This document shows, piece after piece, positions 17,731 through 26,490 of a DNA stretch of 57,185 bases (positions are counted from its first letter, which is position 1; the number at the start of each line of letters is the position of its first letter). Origin of the DNA: UBA1181 sp045600225 (GTDB lineage Bacteria > Bacteroidota > Bacteroidia > Bacteroidales > Paludibacteraceae). The stretch is taken from the NCBI GenBank assembly GCA_045600225.1, contig JAZRXL010000032.1, positions 1 to 57,185 of the forward strand, written 5' to 3'. The notes under the pieces are model-generated. The model was not told the origin of the DNA. It ran no database searches and was given only the letters and a program-made list of their open reading frames with translations. The position numbers and the translations under genes were made by a program.

Positions 17731-19044
17731 ATGTTCTTATCACGTCGTTTCATACAATTCCTAGTCGCATGCATTTTCCTAATTGCATTAGGGAAACTAT
17801 GGCCTATATTCTATACAATAGGCGCCATCGCCCTATTGGTCCTGTTAGTAGCTGTGGTTACGGATCTCTTCTCCGTCTATTCCAAAGATGCAGACATAGA
17901 ATGCGAACGAATAATGAGTCAACGTTTCTCAAACGGAGACCCCAATACTATTATTCTCAAAATTAAAAGTTCGTATAAACGACCTGTTAAGGTGACCATC
18001 ATCGATGAGATTCCCGTTGAATTTCAAAATCGTAATTTCTCTCTTCAGACCATCTTAAAAAAAGACAAGAGTGAAGAGGTAAAATATCAACTAACGCCCA
18101 AAAGAAGAGGCGAATACCTGTTCGAGAAAATCAATATTTATGTTTTATCCCGATGGGGATTAGTTGAAAGACAATTTAAAATAGATACGCCTATGTCGGT
18201 GAAAGTCTACCCTTCCTTCTCCTTCATCCGCAATATGGAACTGCTCTCCATTCACAACAAGAACAAAGAGTGTGGTATCAAGCAAGTGCGTAGAATAGGA
18301 AACAGTATGGAGTTTGACCAGATAAAGGAGTATGTAATAGGAGATGATTTCAGAACGATCAACTGGAAAGCGAGTGCCCGTAAACACGAATTGATGTGTA
18401 ATGTTTATATGGACGAGCAGTCGCAGCAAATCTACAATGTCATCGATAAGGGACGAGGAATGCAACACACATTCGATAAAATGAGCTTGTTGGACTATGC
18501 TATTAACGCCTCGTTGGCACTATCGTATATGACGATGCAACATAGTGATAATACAGGATTAATCACCTTTGAAAGACAGATCGATTCGTTCGTCCCCGCA
18601 TCCCGAAAAGCAAACCAACTTGAGATATTGATAGAAAATCTTTACAAGGAAAAGACTTCCTATCTGCAGAGTGATTTTTCCTGTCTCTACGAGTGGGTGC
18701 GGTTAAAAGTAAACAAACGAAGTCTCTTCGTCATCTATACCATGTTTGATACGAATATCAGTATGGAGAGACAATTACCCTACCTTCGCAAATTGGCAAC
18801 CAACCATGTCGTACTGGTTGTCTTCTTCAAAGACAAAGAGTTAGCTGAATTATCGGCAAAAAAGCCATCCTCTGAACAAGAGTATTTTGATCATGTAGTT
18901 GCAGAGAACATTGAGTTCGAGAAAAAAATGATAGTGAAGAACCTGCGACGCTATGGTATCCAGTCTATACTTACCCAACCAGAGAATTTGACAGTTGATG
19001 TCATCAACAAATACCTTTCCTTGAAGGCACAACGAGTGATATAA
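17731..19044 (+). CDS. DUF58-domain membrane protein
   Basis: The 437-residue protein has two N-terminal membrane helices (about 7-45), a beta-rich segment, and the DUF58 signature IGDDFRTINWKASARK at about 203-218, followed by a VWA-like fold (IDKGRGM, SYMTMQHSDNTGLITF). DUF58 proteins are the standard partner of MoxR ATPases and may be their targets. It closes the five-gene operon. The following 143 bases hold only a weak hairpin and the promoter of the sensor-regulator gene. Confidence 0.92.
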   Translation: MFLSRRFIQFLVACIFLIALGKLWPIFYTIGAIALLVLLVAVVTDLFSVYSKDADIECERIMSQRFSNGDPNTIILKIKSSYKRPVKVTIIDEIPVEFQNRNFSLQTILKKDKSEEVKYQLTPKRRGEYLFEKINIYVLSRWGLVERQFKIDTPMSVKVYPSFSFIRNMELLSIHNKNKECGIKQVRRIGNSMEFDQIKEYVIGDDFRTINWKASARKHELMCNVYMDEQSQQIYNVIDKGRGMQHTFDKMSLLDYAINASLALSYMTMQHSDNTGLITFERQIDSFVPASRKANQLEILIENLYKEKTSYLQSDFSCLYEWVRLKVNKRSLFVIYTMFDTNISMERQLPYLRKLATNHVVLVVFFKDKELAELSAKKPSSEQEYFDHVVAENIEFEKKMIVKNLRRYGIQSILTQPENLTVDVINKYLSLKAQRVI

Positions 19045-19127
19045 ACAGAGAATATTTCATTAACAAACAGACAAACGCTATGAATATGAAGCAGACCAAC
19101 CATCGTTGATCTCTAACGGTTTTAAAT

Positions 19128-19158
19128 CTTGTCTATTCCCATTTTTATTCTATTTTTG
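19128..19158 (+). promoter_or_regulatory. Promoter of the HTCS gene
   Basis: TTG at 19129-19131, 19 bases, then TATTTTTG at 19151-19158, a full -7 match. The ATG follows at 19188, giving a leader of about 23 bases. Confidence 0.65.
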
Positions 19159-19187
19159 TAAAACGAAGGATTTAGAACAAAAGGCCA

Positions 19188-22100
19188 ATGCATCGATTCC
19201 TCTATACCATATTAACGCTCTTGTTCGGTCTATTCAATGTTGTGGAGACGCACGGAGAGATCCAAAGCCACTTCTTTCATTATACAACAGAGAATGGATT
19301 GGCAAGCAACAATGTGCACGACATTGTCGAAGATCAGCATGGTTTTATCTGGCTAGCGACCCACTACGGTATCAGCCGTTTTGACGGATGTGCGTTCAGA
19401 AACTACGAGGAATCACATTTTCCTGAGATGAAGCGTAACGACACCTACCACGCTTTCTTGTTGCCTAACGGAGATATTTCCTTTGGAGGTTCCAACTTCA
19501 CACTCTATTCATACGACAACATAAATCACACATTCCATGACATTTCTGCATTCGCAGGGGATGATTCCTATAATTCCGACATCACAGGTTGCTCCATACA
19601 ACCTGACGGAGATTGCCTGTTGTCATCATCAGGAATGGGAGTATTCTCATACGACAAAAGCGCTGACACGTTTCATCCAATCTGCACCAATATCAAAGAC
19701 AAGAAAGTGTTGGTTGCCTTCAAGGACTTCAAGGGAAGATATTGGATGGGCGGATATAATGGTGCTTATGTAGTCGATAAGGACGGTAATACTCTATTCG
19801 ACTATCGTCCGAAGATGAATGAAATCATCAATAATATTCTGCCAATCGATTCGCAACATCTGCTACTATGCTCGAACGTAGGTTCTCTATGGTTTGCCAA
19901 ACTAGATAATAAAGGAGTTATTCTCAGTGTTGAAAAAACACCAACACCATTCCACGCTGTTTCCGCCATATGTAAGGTGGATAGTATCTATACCCTATTG
20001 GGTACTTCTGGAGACGGATTATGGATGGCAACATATCAAAATGACAAGATCTCTTTTGATAAAATCAAACCTATAAATAAAGTTGACGCAACTCTCTCAA
20101 AAGTTAGTTCCATCTATGTCGATAGCAGAAAGAGAGCATGGATATCCACAAACGATAATGGCGTATGGTGTATGAACAACATGTCGGAAGCAAAGAGTTT
20201 CTCCTCCATAGAACTAGGCATACCAAAGTCAGTAGGTTCATTCTTCTGTCCCTGTGGTAATGGCAATATGCTTCTAGGTACCGATGGTGCAGGTCTAATC
20301 CTACTCGACTCCACAAACAATGTACTAAAACATTGGAATGTAAACAATGGTCTGCCATCCAACAATGTGCTGGCAATAGAAACGTATAAACAAGGATACA
20401 TCCTTTCATTCTGGGGGGGCAATCCCGTCTATCTATCTTTGGAAAGTGGAATGCTACATCCATTAGAGACAAACAAACTTTCTACCCCATCCAATACAGT
20501 AAAGGGAATTCTTAAACAGAAAGATGATACATATATACTGACGACAGGAGGATACGGAGCCTATAAATTGAATGGGAAGGAACTTTCCCATATCACACTA
20601 GATCCAAGCCTACTCAACAACTCACAAGATCTATGGATGGAACAAGCCATCCAACTATCTGACGGTAGCGTAAGGATTCTATCATCACGCACTATTTGGA
20701 GTAACAGAAGCGGAAATTTCAAACCTATTTACCCAGACATCGCACTGACCAATTCGAAGAATCCACTTCTATTCCTACAAGGTTGCGAAGACAGGCAAGG
20801 TGGGTACTTTATAATGACCAACAGAGGAGTGTTTAGATTCTCGGCCGACGATTCATCATACGAAACACTTGATTTTCTTCCTTCCGGAGAATATTTTGCC
20901 ATTTTAAGCACGGAAGATAATAAACTTTGGGCATCAACATCCAATGGTATTCTATCCATCGACTACAAGAACAAAAGATACGAGACCATCTTCTCCTCAG
21001 AGGGATTATCAGGAGATTACTTCGTAAGAAAGGCTTCGGGCATCACAGAAGATAACAAACTTCTGTTTGGATGTAAACATGGATTCGTGTGTGTCAATCC
21101 AAAGTATATCGCCCAAGACGCAACTGAATATTTTTCCTTTTCAGAATTATATGTCAATGAAAAAAGAGTGGCGATCGACAACAACAAGAAATTAATTCTC
21201 GACTATGGACAGACTCATCTGCTTTTGACCCTTGATATGGTCAACTACGCCGAACCTAACACATACGACCTACGGTACCGTGTCATGCCTGTAGATACGA
21301 TATGGAACAAGGTAGCGCCATCAAGAGAGATAACAATAGATTACCTTCCAAACGGAGATTTCAACATCGAGGTGGGTGTGTTCTCTCCTAACGGAACACT
21401 GTTTCAATCTATCTCATTACCATTGCAAGTTTCTGACCCATGGTGGAAAACAACACATTTCACGCTTTTCTGCATTGCACTATTTATAGCGCTTGGTTTC
21501 CTCATTTCCAACAGACGCGTAGCAGCATTAAAGAAAAGGAAAGAGGAGTTACAAAAAGCCGTCGACGAGAAAACAATCGACCTAAGAAATGCCAACGAGA
21601 CATTGGTCCACCAGAAAAAAGCGATCGAAGAAAAGAACGAATCGTTGCTAAACACCCTAAAACTAAAAGATCAACTAGTCTCCGTTGTAGCTCACGACCT
21701 AAAGAATCCGATGTTTGCCATCGTCACTACATTACGTCGTGTGATGTCGAACAATCAAAGCGAAGATAGTTCTCGTAGACTCATATCTGAGGCCACATTG
21801 GAGGCAGAGAAAATCCAGTCGGAGATGGTAAAATTGCTTCAATGGGCATCTAACTCAGAACAAAAAATGAAGTGTGAAATCAGCCATGTTGATCTTGCCA
21901 AACTTGTCACAGACATAGTCTCTTTCCTACAACCATTATGCGATGAAAAGGAGATAACTCTGAATTACTCCGTCGACAAACTTAGACATCATGTCTTAGC
22001 CGACGAGAAAATGTTGGCAGTAGTGGTAAGAAATCTAATCTCCAATGCCATCAAATTCACAAGCAGAGGTAAAAAGATCAAAGTCAGTGCCACAGAGGTT

Positions 22101-23162
22101 GACGACAAGACCATTTTAACAGTCGTGGACGAAGGTATAGGTATGGCACCAGAATTTTTAAACAAGATCAAGAATCGCGAGAATATCGTTTCCCGCCAAG
22201 GTACGGAGAATGAGAAAGGCTACGGTATGGGATTGAAAATCGTCACCGACTTTGTGAACAAGATGGGAGCAACAATCAATTTTGCCAGTGAGTTAGGTGT
22301 CGGCACACAAATTAGCGTTGCATTAAATACAGGAATAGAGATTGAAGAAGCCATTGCAGAAGTTACAGAGGAGGCATCCAAGCCGATCAATGTTCTTAAG
22401 GATGTAGATAGAACAATCTTTGAGGAGAAAACAATATTAGTTGTTGACGATGATACGCTCCTACTTGACAATATCAAATCAATGCTAAGCCAATTTGTCA
22501 CGGTGCAAACCGCAGGAAATGGAGCAGAAGGTATAGCTCTTGCCGAAGAGATCATTCCTGACCTCATCATCAGTGATGTCGATATGCCTAACATGAATGG
22601 AATCGAAATGTGTAGACAACTTGCCCAAAATTCAACCACATCCAACATTCCCGTATTGTTCCTTTCCGCTAAGCAGGATGTATCGACAAGAATCGCTGGT
22701 CTATCTGCAGGTGCTATAGATTATATTGGCAAACCATTCAACGAAGGTGAATTATTACTGAAAAGTTCCAACTTCCTTCGTATGCAACAACATCGTCAGA
22801 TTAAGATACTAGCTGGTTCACTAAACAATAATGATAATGATGCAAATGATAGTGAGATTAATCCATTGATCCAGCAACTTCTCGACTGCATCAAAGAAAA
22901 CTATGGCAATCCAGACTATTCATTCAACGATATCGCAAGAGACCTAGGTTTTAGCAAATCTACACTAACACGAAGACTTAAGGCACTAATCGACAAATCT
23001 CCAATAGAGATTCTATCAGAATATCGCCTACACAAAGCCCAATCACTACTTGTTGAAGGTAAAATGTCTATCAGCGAAATCGCTTATACTGTAGGATTTA
23101 ATGATCCTTCATATTTCAGCAGAAAATACAAGGATTATTTTGGAACAAGTCCATCAAAATAA
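19188..23162 (+). CDS. Hybrid two-component system sensor-regulator (HTCS)
   Basis: This 1324-residue inner-membrane protein senses a glycan in the periplasm and activates genes directly. In order: signal peptide (1-24), two beta-propellers of two-component-regulator repeats (about 30-690), Y_Y_Y domain (about 695-760), membrane helix (about 768-785), HisKA with phospho-acceptor His836 in VAHDLKNP, HATPase with NLISNAIKF and GYGMGLKIV, a receiver with Asp1130 in ISDVDMPNMNG, and a C-terminal AraC-type DNA-binding domain (about 1220-1324). All catalytic positions look intact. The next two genes encode rhamnogalacturonan enzymes, so I infer that the ligand is a pectin-derived oligosaccharide. 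Confidence 0.96.
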   Translation: MHRFLYTILTLLFGLFNVVETHGEIQSHFFHYTTENGLASNNVHDIVEDQHGFIWLATHYGISRFDGCAFRNYEESHFPEMKRNDTYHAFLLPNGDISFGGSNFTLYSYDNINHTFHDISAFAGDDSYNSDITGCSIQPDGDCLLSSSGMGVFSYDKSADTFHPICTNIKDKKVLVAFKDFKGRYWMGGYNGAYVVDKDGNTLFDYRPKMNEIINNILPIDSQHLLLCSNVGSLWFAKLDNKGVILSVEKTPTPFHAVSAICKVDSIYTLLGTSGDGLWMATYQNDKISFDKIKPINKVDATLSKVSSIYVDSRKRAWISTNDNGVWCMNNMSEAKSFSSIELGIPKSVGSFFCPCGNGNMLLGTDGAGLILLDSTNNVLKHWNVNNGLPSNNVLAIETYKQGYILSFWGGNPVYLSLESGMLHPLETNKLSTPSNTVKGILKQKDDTYILTTGGYGAYKLNGKELSHITLDPSLLNNSQDLWMEQAIQLSDGSVRILSSRTIWSNRSGNFKPIYPDIALTNSKNPLLFLQGCEDRQGGYFIMTNRGVFRFSADDSSYETLDFLPSGEYFAILSTEDNKLWASTSNGILSIDYKNKRYETIFSSEGLSGDYFVRKASGITEDNKLLFGCKHGFVCVNPKYIAQDATEYFSFSELYVNEKRVAIDNNKKLILDYGQTHLLLTLDMVNYAEPNTYDLRYRVMPVDTIWNKVAPSREITIDYLPNGDFNIEVGVFSPNGTLFQSISLPLQVSDPWWKTTHFTLFCIALFIALGFLISNRRVAALKKRKEELQKAVDEKTIDLRNANETLVHQKKAIEEKNESLLNTLKLKDQLVSVVAHDLKNPMFAIVTTLRRVMSNNQSEDSSRRLISEATLEAEKIQSEMVKLLQWASNSEQKMKCEISHVDLAKLVTDIVSFLQPLCDEKEITLNYSVDKLRHHVLADEKMLAVVVRNLISNAIKFTSRGKKIKVSATEVDDKTILTVVDEGIGMAPEFLNKIKNRENIVSRQGTENEKGYGMGLKIVTDFVNKMGATINFASELGVGTQISVALNTGIEIEEAIAEVTEEASKPINVLKDVDRTIFEEKTILVVDDDTLLLDNIKSMLSQFVTVQTAGNGAEGIALAEEIIPDLIISDVDMPNMNGIEMCRQLAQNSTTSNIPVLFLSAKQDVSTRIAGLSAGAIDYIGKPFNEGELLLKSSNFLRMQQHRQIKILAGSLNNNDNDANDSEINPLIQQLLDCIKENYGNPDYSFNDIARDLGFSKSTLTRRLKALIDKSPIEILSEYRLHKAQSLLVEGKMSISEIAYTVGFNDPSYFSRKYKDYFGTSPSK

Positions 23163-23384
23163 GGAAAAGGAACAGCACTACTGCCGTACTTACCAATTAA
23201 AAATCTGCCTATTCATCGAACTTTTTACCATACTCCAATAATTGTGGAGCGATTTTCCTATTCTTTGGTGTTATTTTAAAAATGCCTTCTTTGTCTATAC
23301 TCTATTTTCGCAATCGTGATTGAAGTCCCAATGGGCAAACAATTACAAATTAGACATTCAGGTAACAATCAAACATCTAAGATC

Positions 23385-26300
23385 ATGAAACATTATTTCA
23401 TTAACTTTCTACTTCTTATCCTATTCTTTGTAGGACAGACAAAAGCATGGTCTGCAACAAAGCAGATGGAGTATCTAAACAGAGGTGTAGTAGCCGTAAA
23501 GACAACTAATGGCGTCTTTGTCAGCTGGCGCTTCTTGGGAAGTGATGACAAAAGTACTACATTCAACATCTATCGAGATGGAAAGAAATTGAATTCGACT
23601 CCTATTAGTAACAAGACCAATTATGTCGATGCTGCAGGAACACAGAATTCAAAGTATGTCATTAAGACAGTGGTAGACAACAAAGAAATTGAGGATTCTG
23701 ATGCTGTAACACCATGGGGGCAACAGTTCAAGACATTGAAGCTTAGGCGTCCTACTGGTAACGGATGTACATATGAGCCTAACGACATGAGCGTAGGCGA
23801 CGTGGATGGCGATGGCGAATACGAATTGTTCCTTAAGTGGAATCCATCTAATGCTAAGGACAACTCTCAGTCGGGTTACACTGGCAATGTGTATATTGAT
23901 TGCTACAAGCTAAATGGAACATTCTTATGGAGAATAGATTTGGGTATCAATATCAGAGCCGGAGCTCACTACACACAGTTCCAAGTGTTCGATTATGATG
24001 GTGACGGGAAAGCAGAGATGGTCTGCAAGACAGCTCCTGGCACAAAAGATGGCAAGGGCAAGAACGTCATCATGGGCAATGATAATCCAAAAGCAGATTA
24101 CAGAAACGGGAACGGCTATATTTTGAGCGGACCCGAGTACCTAACTGTTTTCGAGGGTGCAACTGGAGCAGAGATCAACACCATCGCATATAATCCAGCT
24201 CGTGGAAATGTTGGTGGTTGGGGCGACACCTACGGTAACCGTGTTGATAGATTCAACGCCTGTACTGCATATCTTGACGGCGTTCACCCAAGCGTCGTGA
24301 TGTGTCGTGGATACTATACTCAGGCTCATGTTGTAGCATACGATTTCAAAAATGGCAAATTGGTTCAGCGTTGGGAGCACCACTCTACCACTAAGGGTCA
24401 GGGCGCCTATGGTGATGGAAACCACAATGTGAGTGTTGCCGATGTGGATGGCGATGGTTTTGATGAAATCATTCTTGGTTCAGCATGTATCGACCATAAT
24501 GGTAAACTATACTATAGGACTGGTTACGGACATGGAGATGCAATGCACGTCAGCCAAATGGACCCATCCACTAACGATTTAGAAGGTTGGTTCTGCCACG
24601 AGGAGAAAGGTAGCGCTTACGGATATGAGATGAGAAACCTACGTACAGGTAAGGTAATCTTCGGTAAAGCAACAGGTACAGACAACGGACGTTGTTTGGC
24701 AGCAGATATCGACGCAAAGCATCCAGGTTTTGAGTGCTGGAGTGGAGCAAGTTCAGACGTTTACGATTGCAAGGGTAAGGTAATCAGTACCAAGAAGCCA
24801 TCGCAGAACTTCCGCGTCTACTGGGATGGAGACCTTCAAGACGAGCTCCTTGACGGAACCAAACTTGACAAATGGAACGGAAACGGAACAACTAGATTGA
24901 TCACATTACAGGGAAATTCTTGTAACGGTACAAAGGCAACACCATGTCTATCTGCCGATTTGTTTGGCGACTGGCGCGAGGAAATCATCACACACAACGG
25001 TTCGGATGCAATTTACATCTACACAACAACAATTGAGAGCAAATACCGCTTGTTCACACCTATGCACGATGGAGTCTATCGTTGTGGCATCGCTTGGCAG
25101 AACTCAAGCTACAACCAACCACCTCACCTTGGCTTCTATATCGGTGACGGCATTGATAATATAAAACAGCCTGACATCTATCTGAATAACAAAGGTGCAG
25201 TAGCACCTCAGAAAGCAGGTATGACTGCAGAAGGAATTCTTTCTCAGGAGCTCTTCGAAGGCGAGAATTTCTCCCCTGTTTCATTCACATTGAGTGGTAC
25301 AGCCACAGGTTTCGATTACGGAACATTAGTCAACGGCTTATCCGCAAAAGAGGACAAAGGAACATTGACAATCTCTGGAATACCTACAACATCCGGTAAG
25401 ATCATTGTAAGCAGCACAGGTGGTAACGAGACAGTGAAATACGAAATCAGCGTTAATGTTGTTAACACAGGCGACAAAAAACGTGTGGCATACATTACAG
25501 ACAACACAAACGCAAACTACAAGAACAACAGAATCATCCCTATGTTGAAGGGTTGCGAGGATCTTTATGTACGAGAGATTCAGGCAGATGCTGCAGAAAC
25601 CAACCTATCAGGCTTCGACTTGATTGTGATCGGAGAGGAAACTCCTTCCACTGCAGCCATCATGGCTAATATCAAGGGTATTGACAAACCAATGTTGAGC
25701 ATGAAAGTGCATGGCTACAAGGTTGCAAACGGAGCTTGGAATTGGGCAAAAGATGGTTATGGAGACAACACGACAGCTACAGACTTGTCCGTAGAGCCAG
25801 AAGCACAGACACACCCAATGTTCAAGGATATCGACTTCTCAAAGGGCAACGAGATTCAAATGGTTTCTTCCGTTGAAACCAAGGCATTGACCTATATGAA
25901 TCCTGAATCGTTCACAGACGCTACCGGCAATATCCAACGAATTGCATCAGTAAAGGATGAAGATCAAGTATGTATCCTAGAGATTCCTGCAGGAGCATCA
26001 GTAGCAGGAACAGAACTTACTGAAAATTATATTCAGATTGGACTAAATAGTAGTTCTAATGCAACTATCACAGACGACGGTTTATCCATTGTTCGCAATG
26101 CATGCTATTACCTATTAGGCATGAATACAAGTGATCCGACTAACGTCATCACATCAACTTCTATCGGAATGGATACAAATGTCTTCGTCTCATTCAAAAC
26201 ATTGAACGTGACATTCAATGGTGAGGACCATGATGTGGTAAACATCTCCGTAACCAATATTTACGGAAAGGAGATTCTCAATGATGTGATTGAAACCTAC

Positions 26301-26411
26301 TCAGGCTTCAACAGTTACCAGGCATCCTTACATGGAGAAACTTCTGGCGTATACATTCTCAGAATGATAGGAAAACACACTCATCATATATCCAAATTCA
26401 TTTTATACTAA
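23385..26411 (+). CDS. Rhamnogalacturonan lyase, PL11 family, T9SS-secreted
   Basis: I start it at the ATG at 23385, which gives a clean signal peptide (MKHYFINFLLL...AWSA); the GTG at 23316 would add 23 polar residues before it. The 1008-residue protein has an N-terminal beta domain (about 25-100), a PL11 catalytic propeller with calcium loops of the DVDGDG type (VGDVDGDGEYELFLKW, YDGDGKAEMVCK, ADVDGDGFDEIILG), an Ig-like segment, a Rossmann-like domain of about 210 residues (from KRVAYITD), and a T9SS type A sorting domain. It should cleave the rhamnogalacturonan I backbone by beta-elimination at the cell surface. The Rossmann-like domain is shared with the next gene. Confidence 0.93.
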   Translation: MKHYFINFLLLILFFVGQTKAWSATKQMEYLNRGVVAVKTTNGVFVSWRFLGSDDKSTTFNIYRDGKKLNSTPISNKTNYVDAAGTQNSKYVIKTVVDNKEIEDSDAVTPWGQQFKTLKLRRPTGNGCTYEPNDMSVGDVDGDGEYELFLKWNPSNAKDNSQSGYTGNVYIDCYKLNGTFLWRIDLGINIRAGAHYTQFQVFDYDGDGKAEMVCKTAPGTKDGKGKNVIMGNDNPKADYRNGNGYILSGPEYLTVFEGATGAEINTIAYNPARGNVGGWGDTYGNRVDRFNACTAYLDGVHPSVVMCRGYYTQAHVVAYDFKNGKLVQRWEHHSTTKGQGAYGDGNHNVSVADVDGDGFDEIILGSACIDHNGKLYYRTGYGHGDAMHVSQMDPSTNDLEGWFCHEEKGSAYGYEMRNLRTGKVIFGKATGTDNGRCLAADIDAKHPGFECWSGASSDVYDCKGKVISTKKPSQNFRVYWDGDLQDELLDGTKLDKWNGNGTTRLITLQGNSCNGTKATPCLSADLFGDWREEIITHNGSDAIYIYTTTIESKYRLFTPMHDGVYRCGIAWQNSSYNQPPHLGFYIGDGIDNIKQPDIYLNNKGAVAPQKAGMTAEGILSQELFEGENFSPVSFTLSGTATGFDYGTLVNGLSAKEDKGTLTISGIPTTSGKIIVSSTGGNETVKYEISVNVVNTGDKKRVAYITDNTNANYKNNRIIPMLKGCEDLYVREIQADAAETNLSGFDLIVIGEETPSTAAIMANIKGIDKPMLSMKVHGYKVANGAWNWAKDGYGDNTTATDLSVEPEAQTHPMFKDIDFSKGNEIQMVSSVETKALTYMNPESFTDATGNIQRIASVKDEDQVCILEIPAGASVAGTELTENYIQIGLNSSSNATITDDGLSIVRNACYYLLGMNTSDPTNVITSTSIGMDTNVFVSFKTLNVTFNGEDHDVVNISVTNIYGKEILNDVIETYSGFNSYQASLHGETSGVYILRMIGKHTHHISKFILY

Positions 26412-26421
26412 CCTTAAAAGT

Positions 26422-26459
26422 CACCATCCTCATATGACTCATAGCATTACGGGATGGTG
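26422..26459 (+). other. Hairpin between the PL11 and CE12 genes
   Basis: CACCATCC (26422-26429) and GGATGGTG (26452-26459) can form an eight-pair stem with a 22-base loop. No T-run follows, so it is not a standard terminator. It may stabilise the upstream message end or set the ratio of the two enzymes. Confidence 0.4.
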
Positions 26460-26490
26460 CCTTCGCATCTAATTAAACGTACTAAATACC

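Noticed and set aside
23316..23384. GTG start for the PL11 lyase
   Set aside because: The extra 23 residues are polar and precede a normal signal peptide starting at 23385, so the ATG is the better start.
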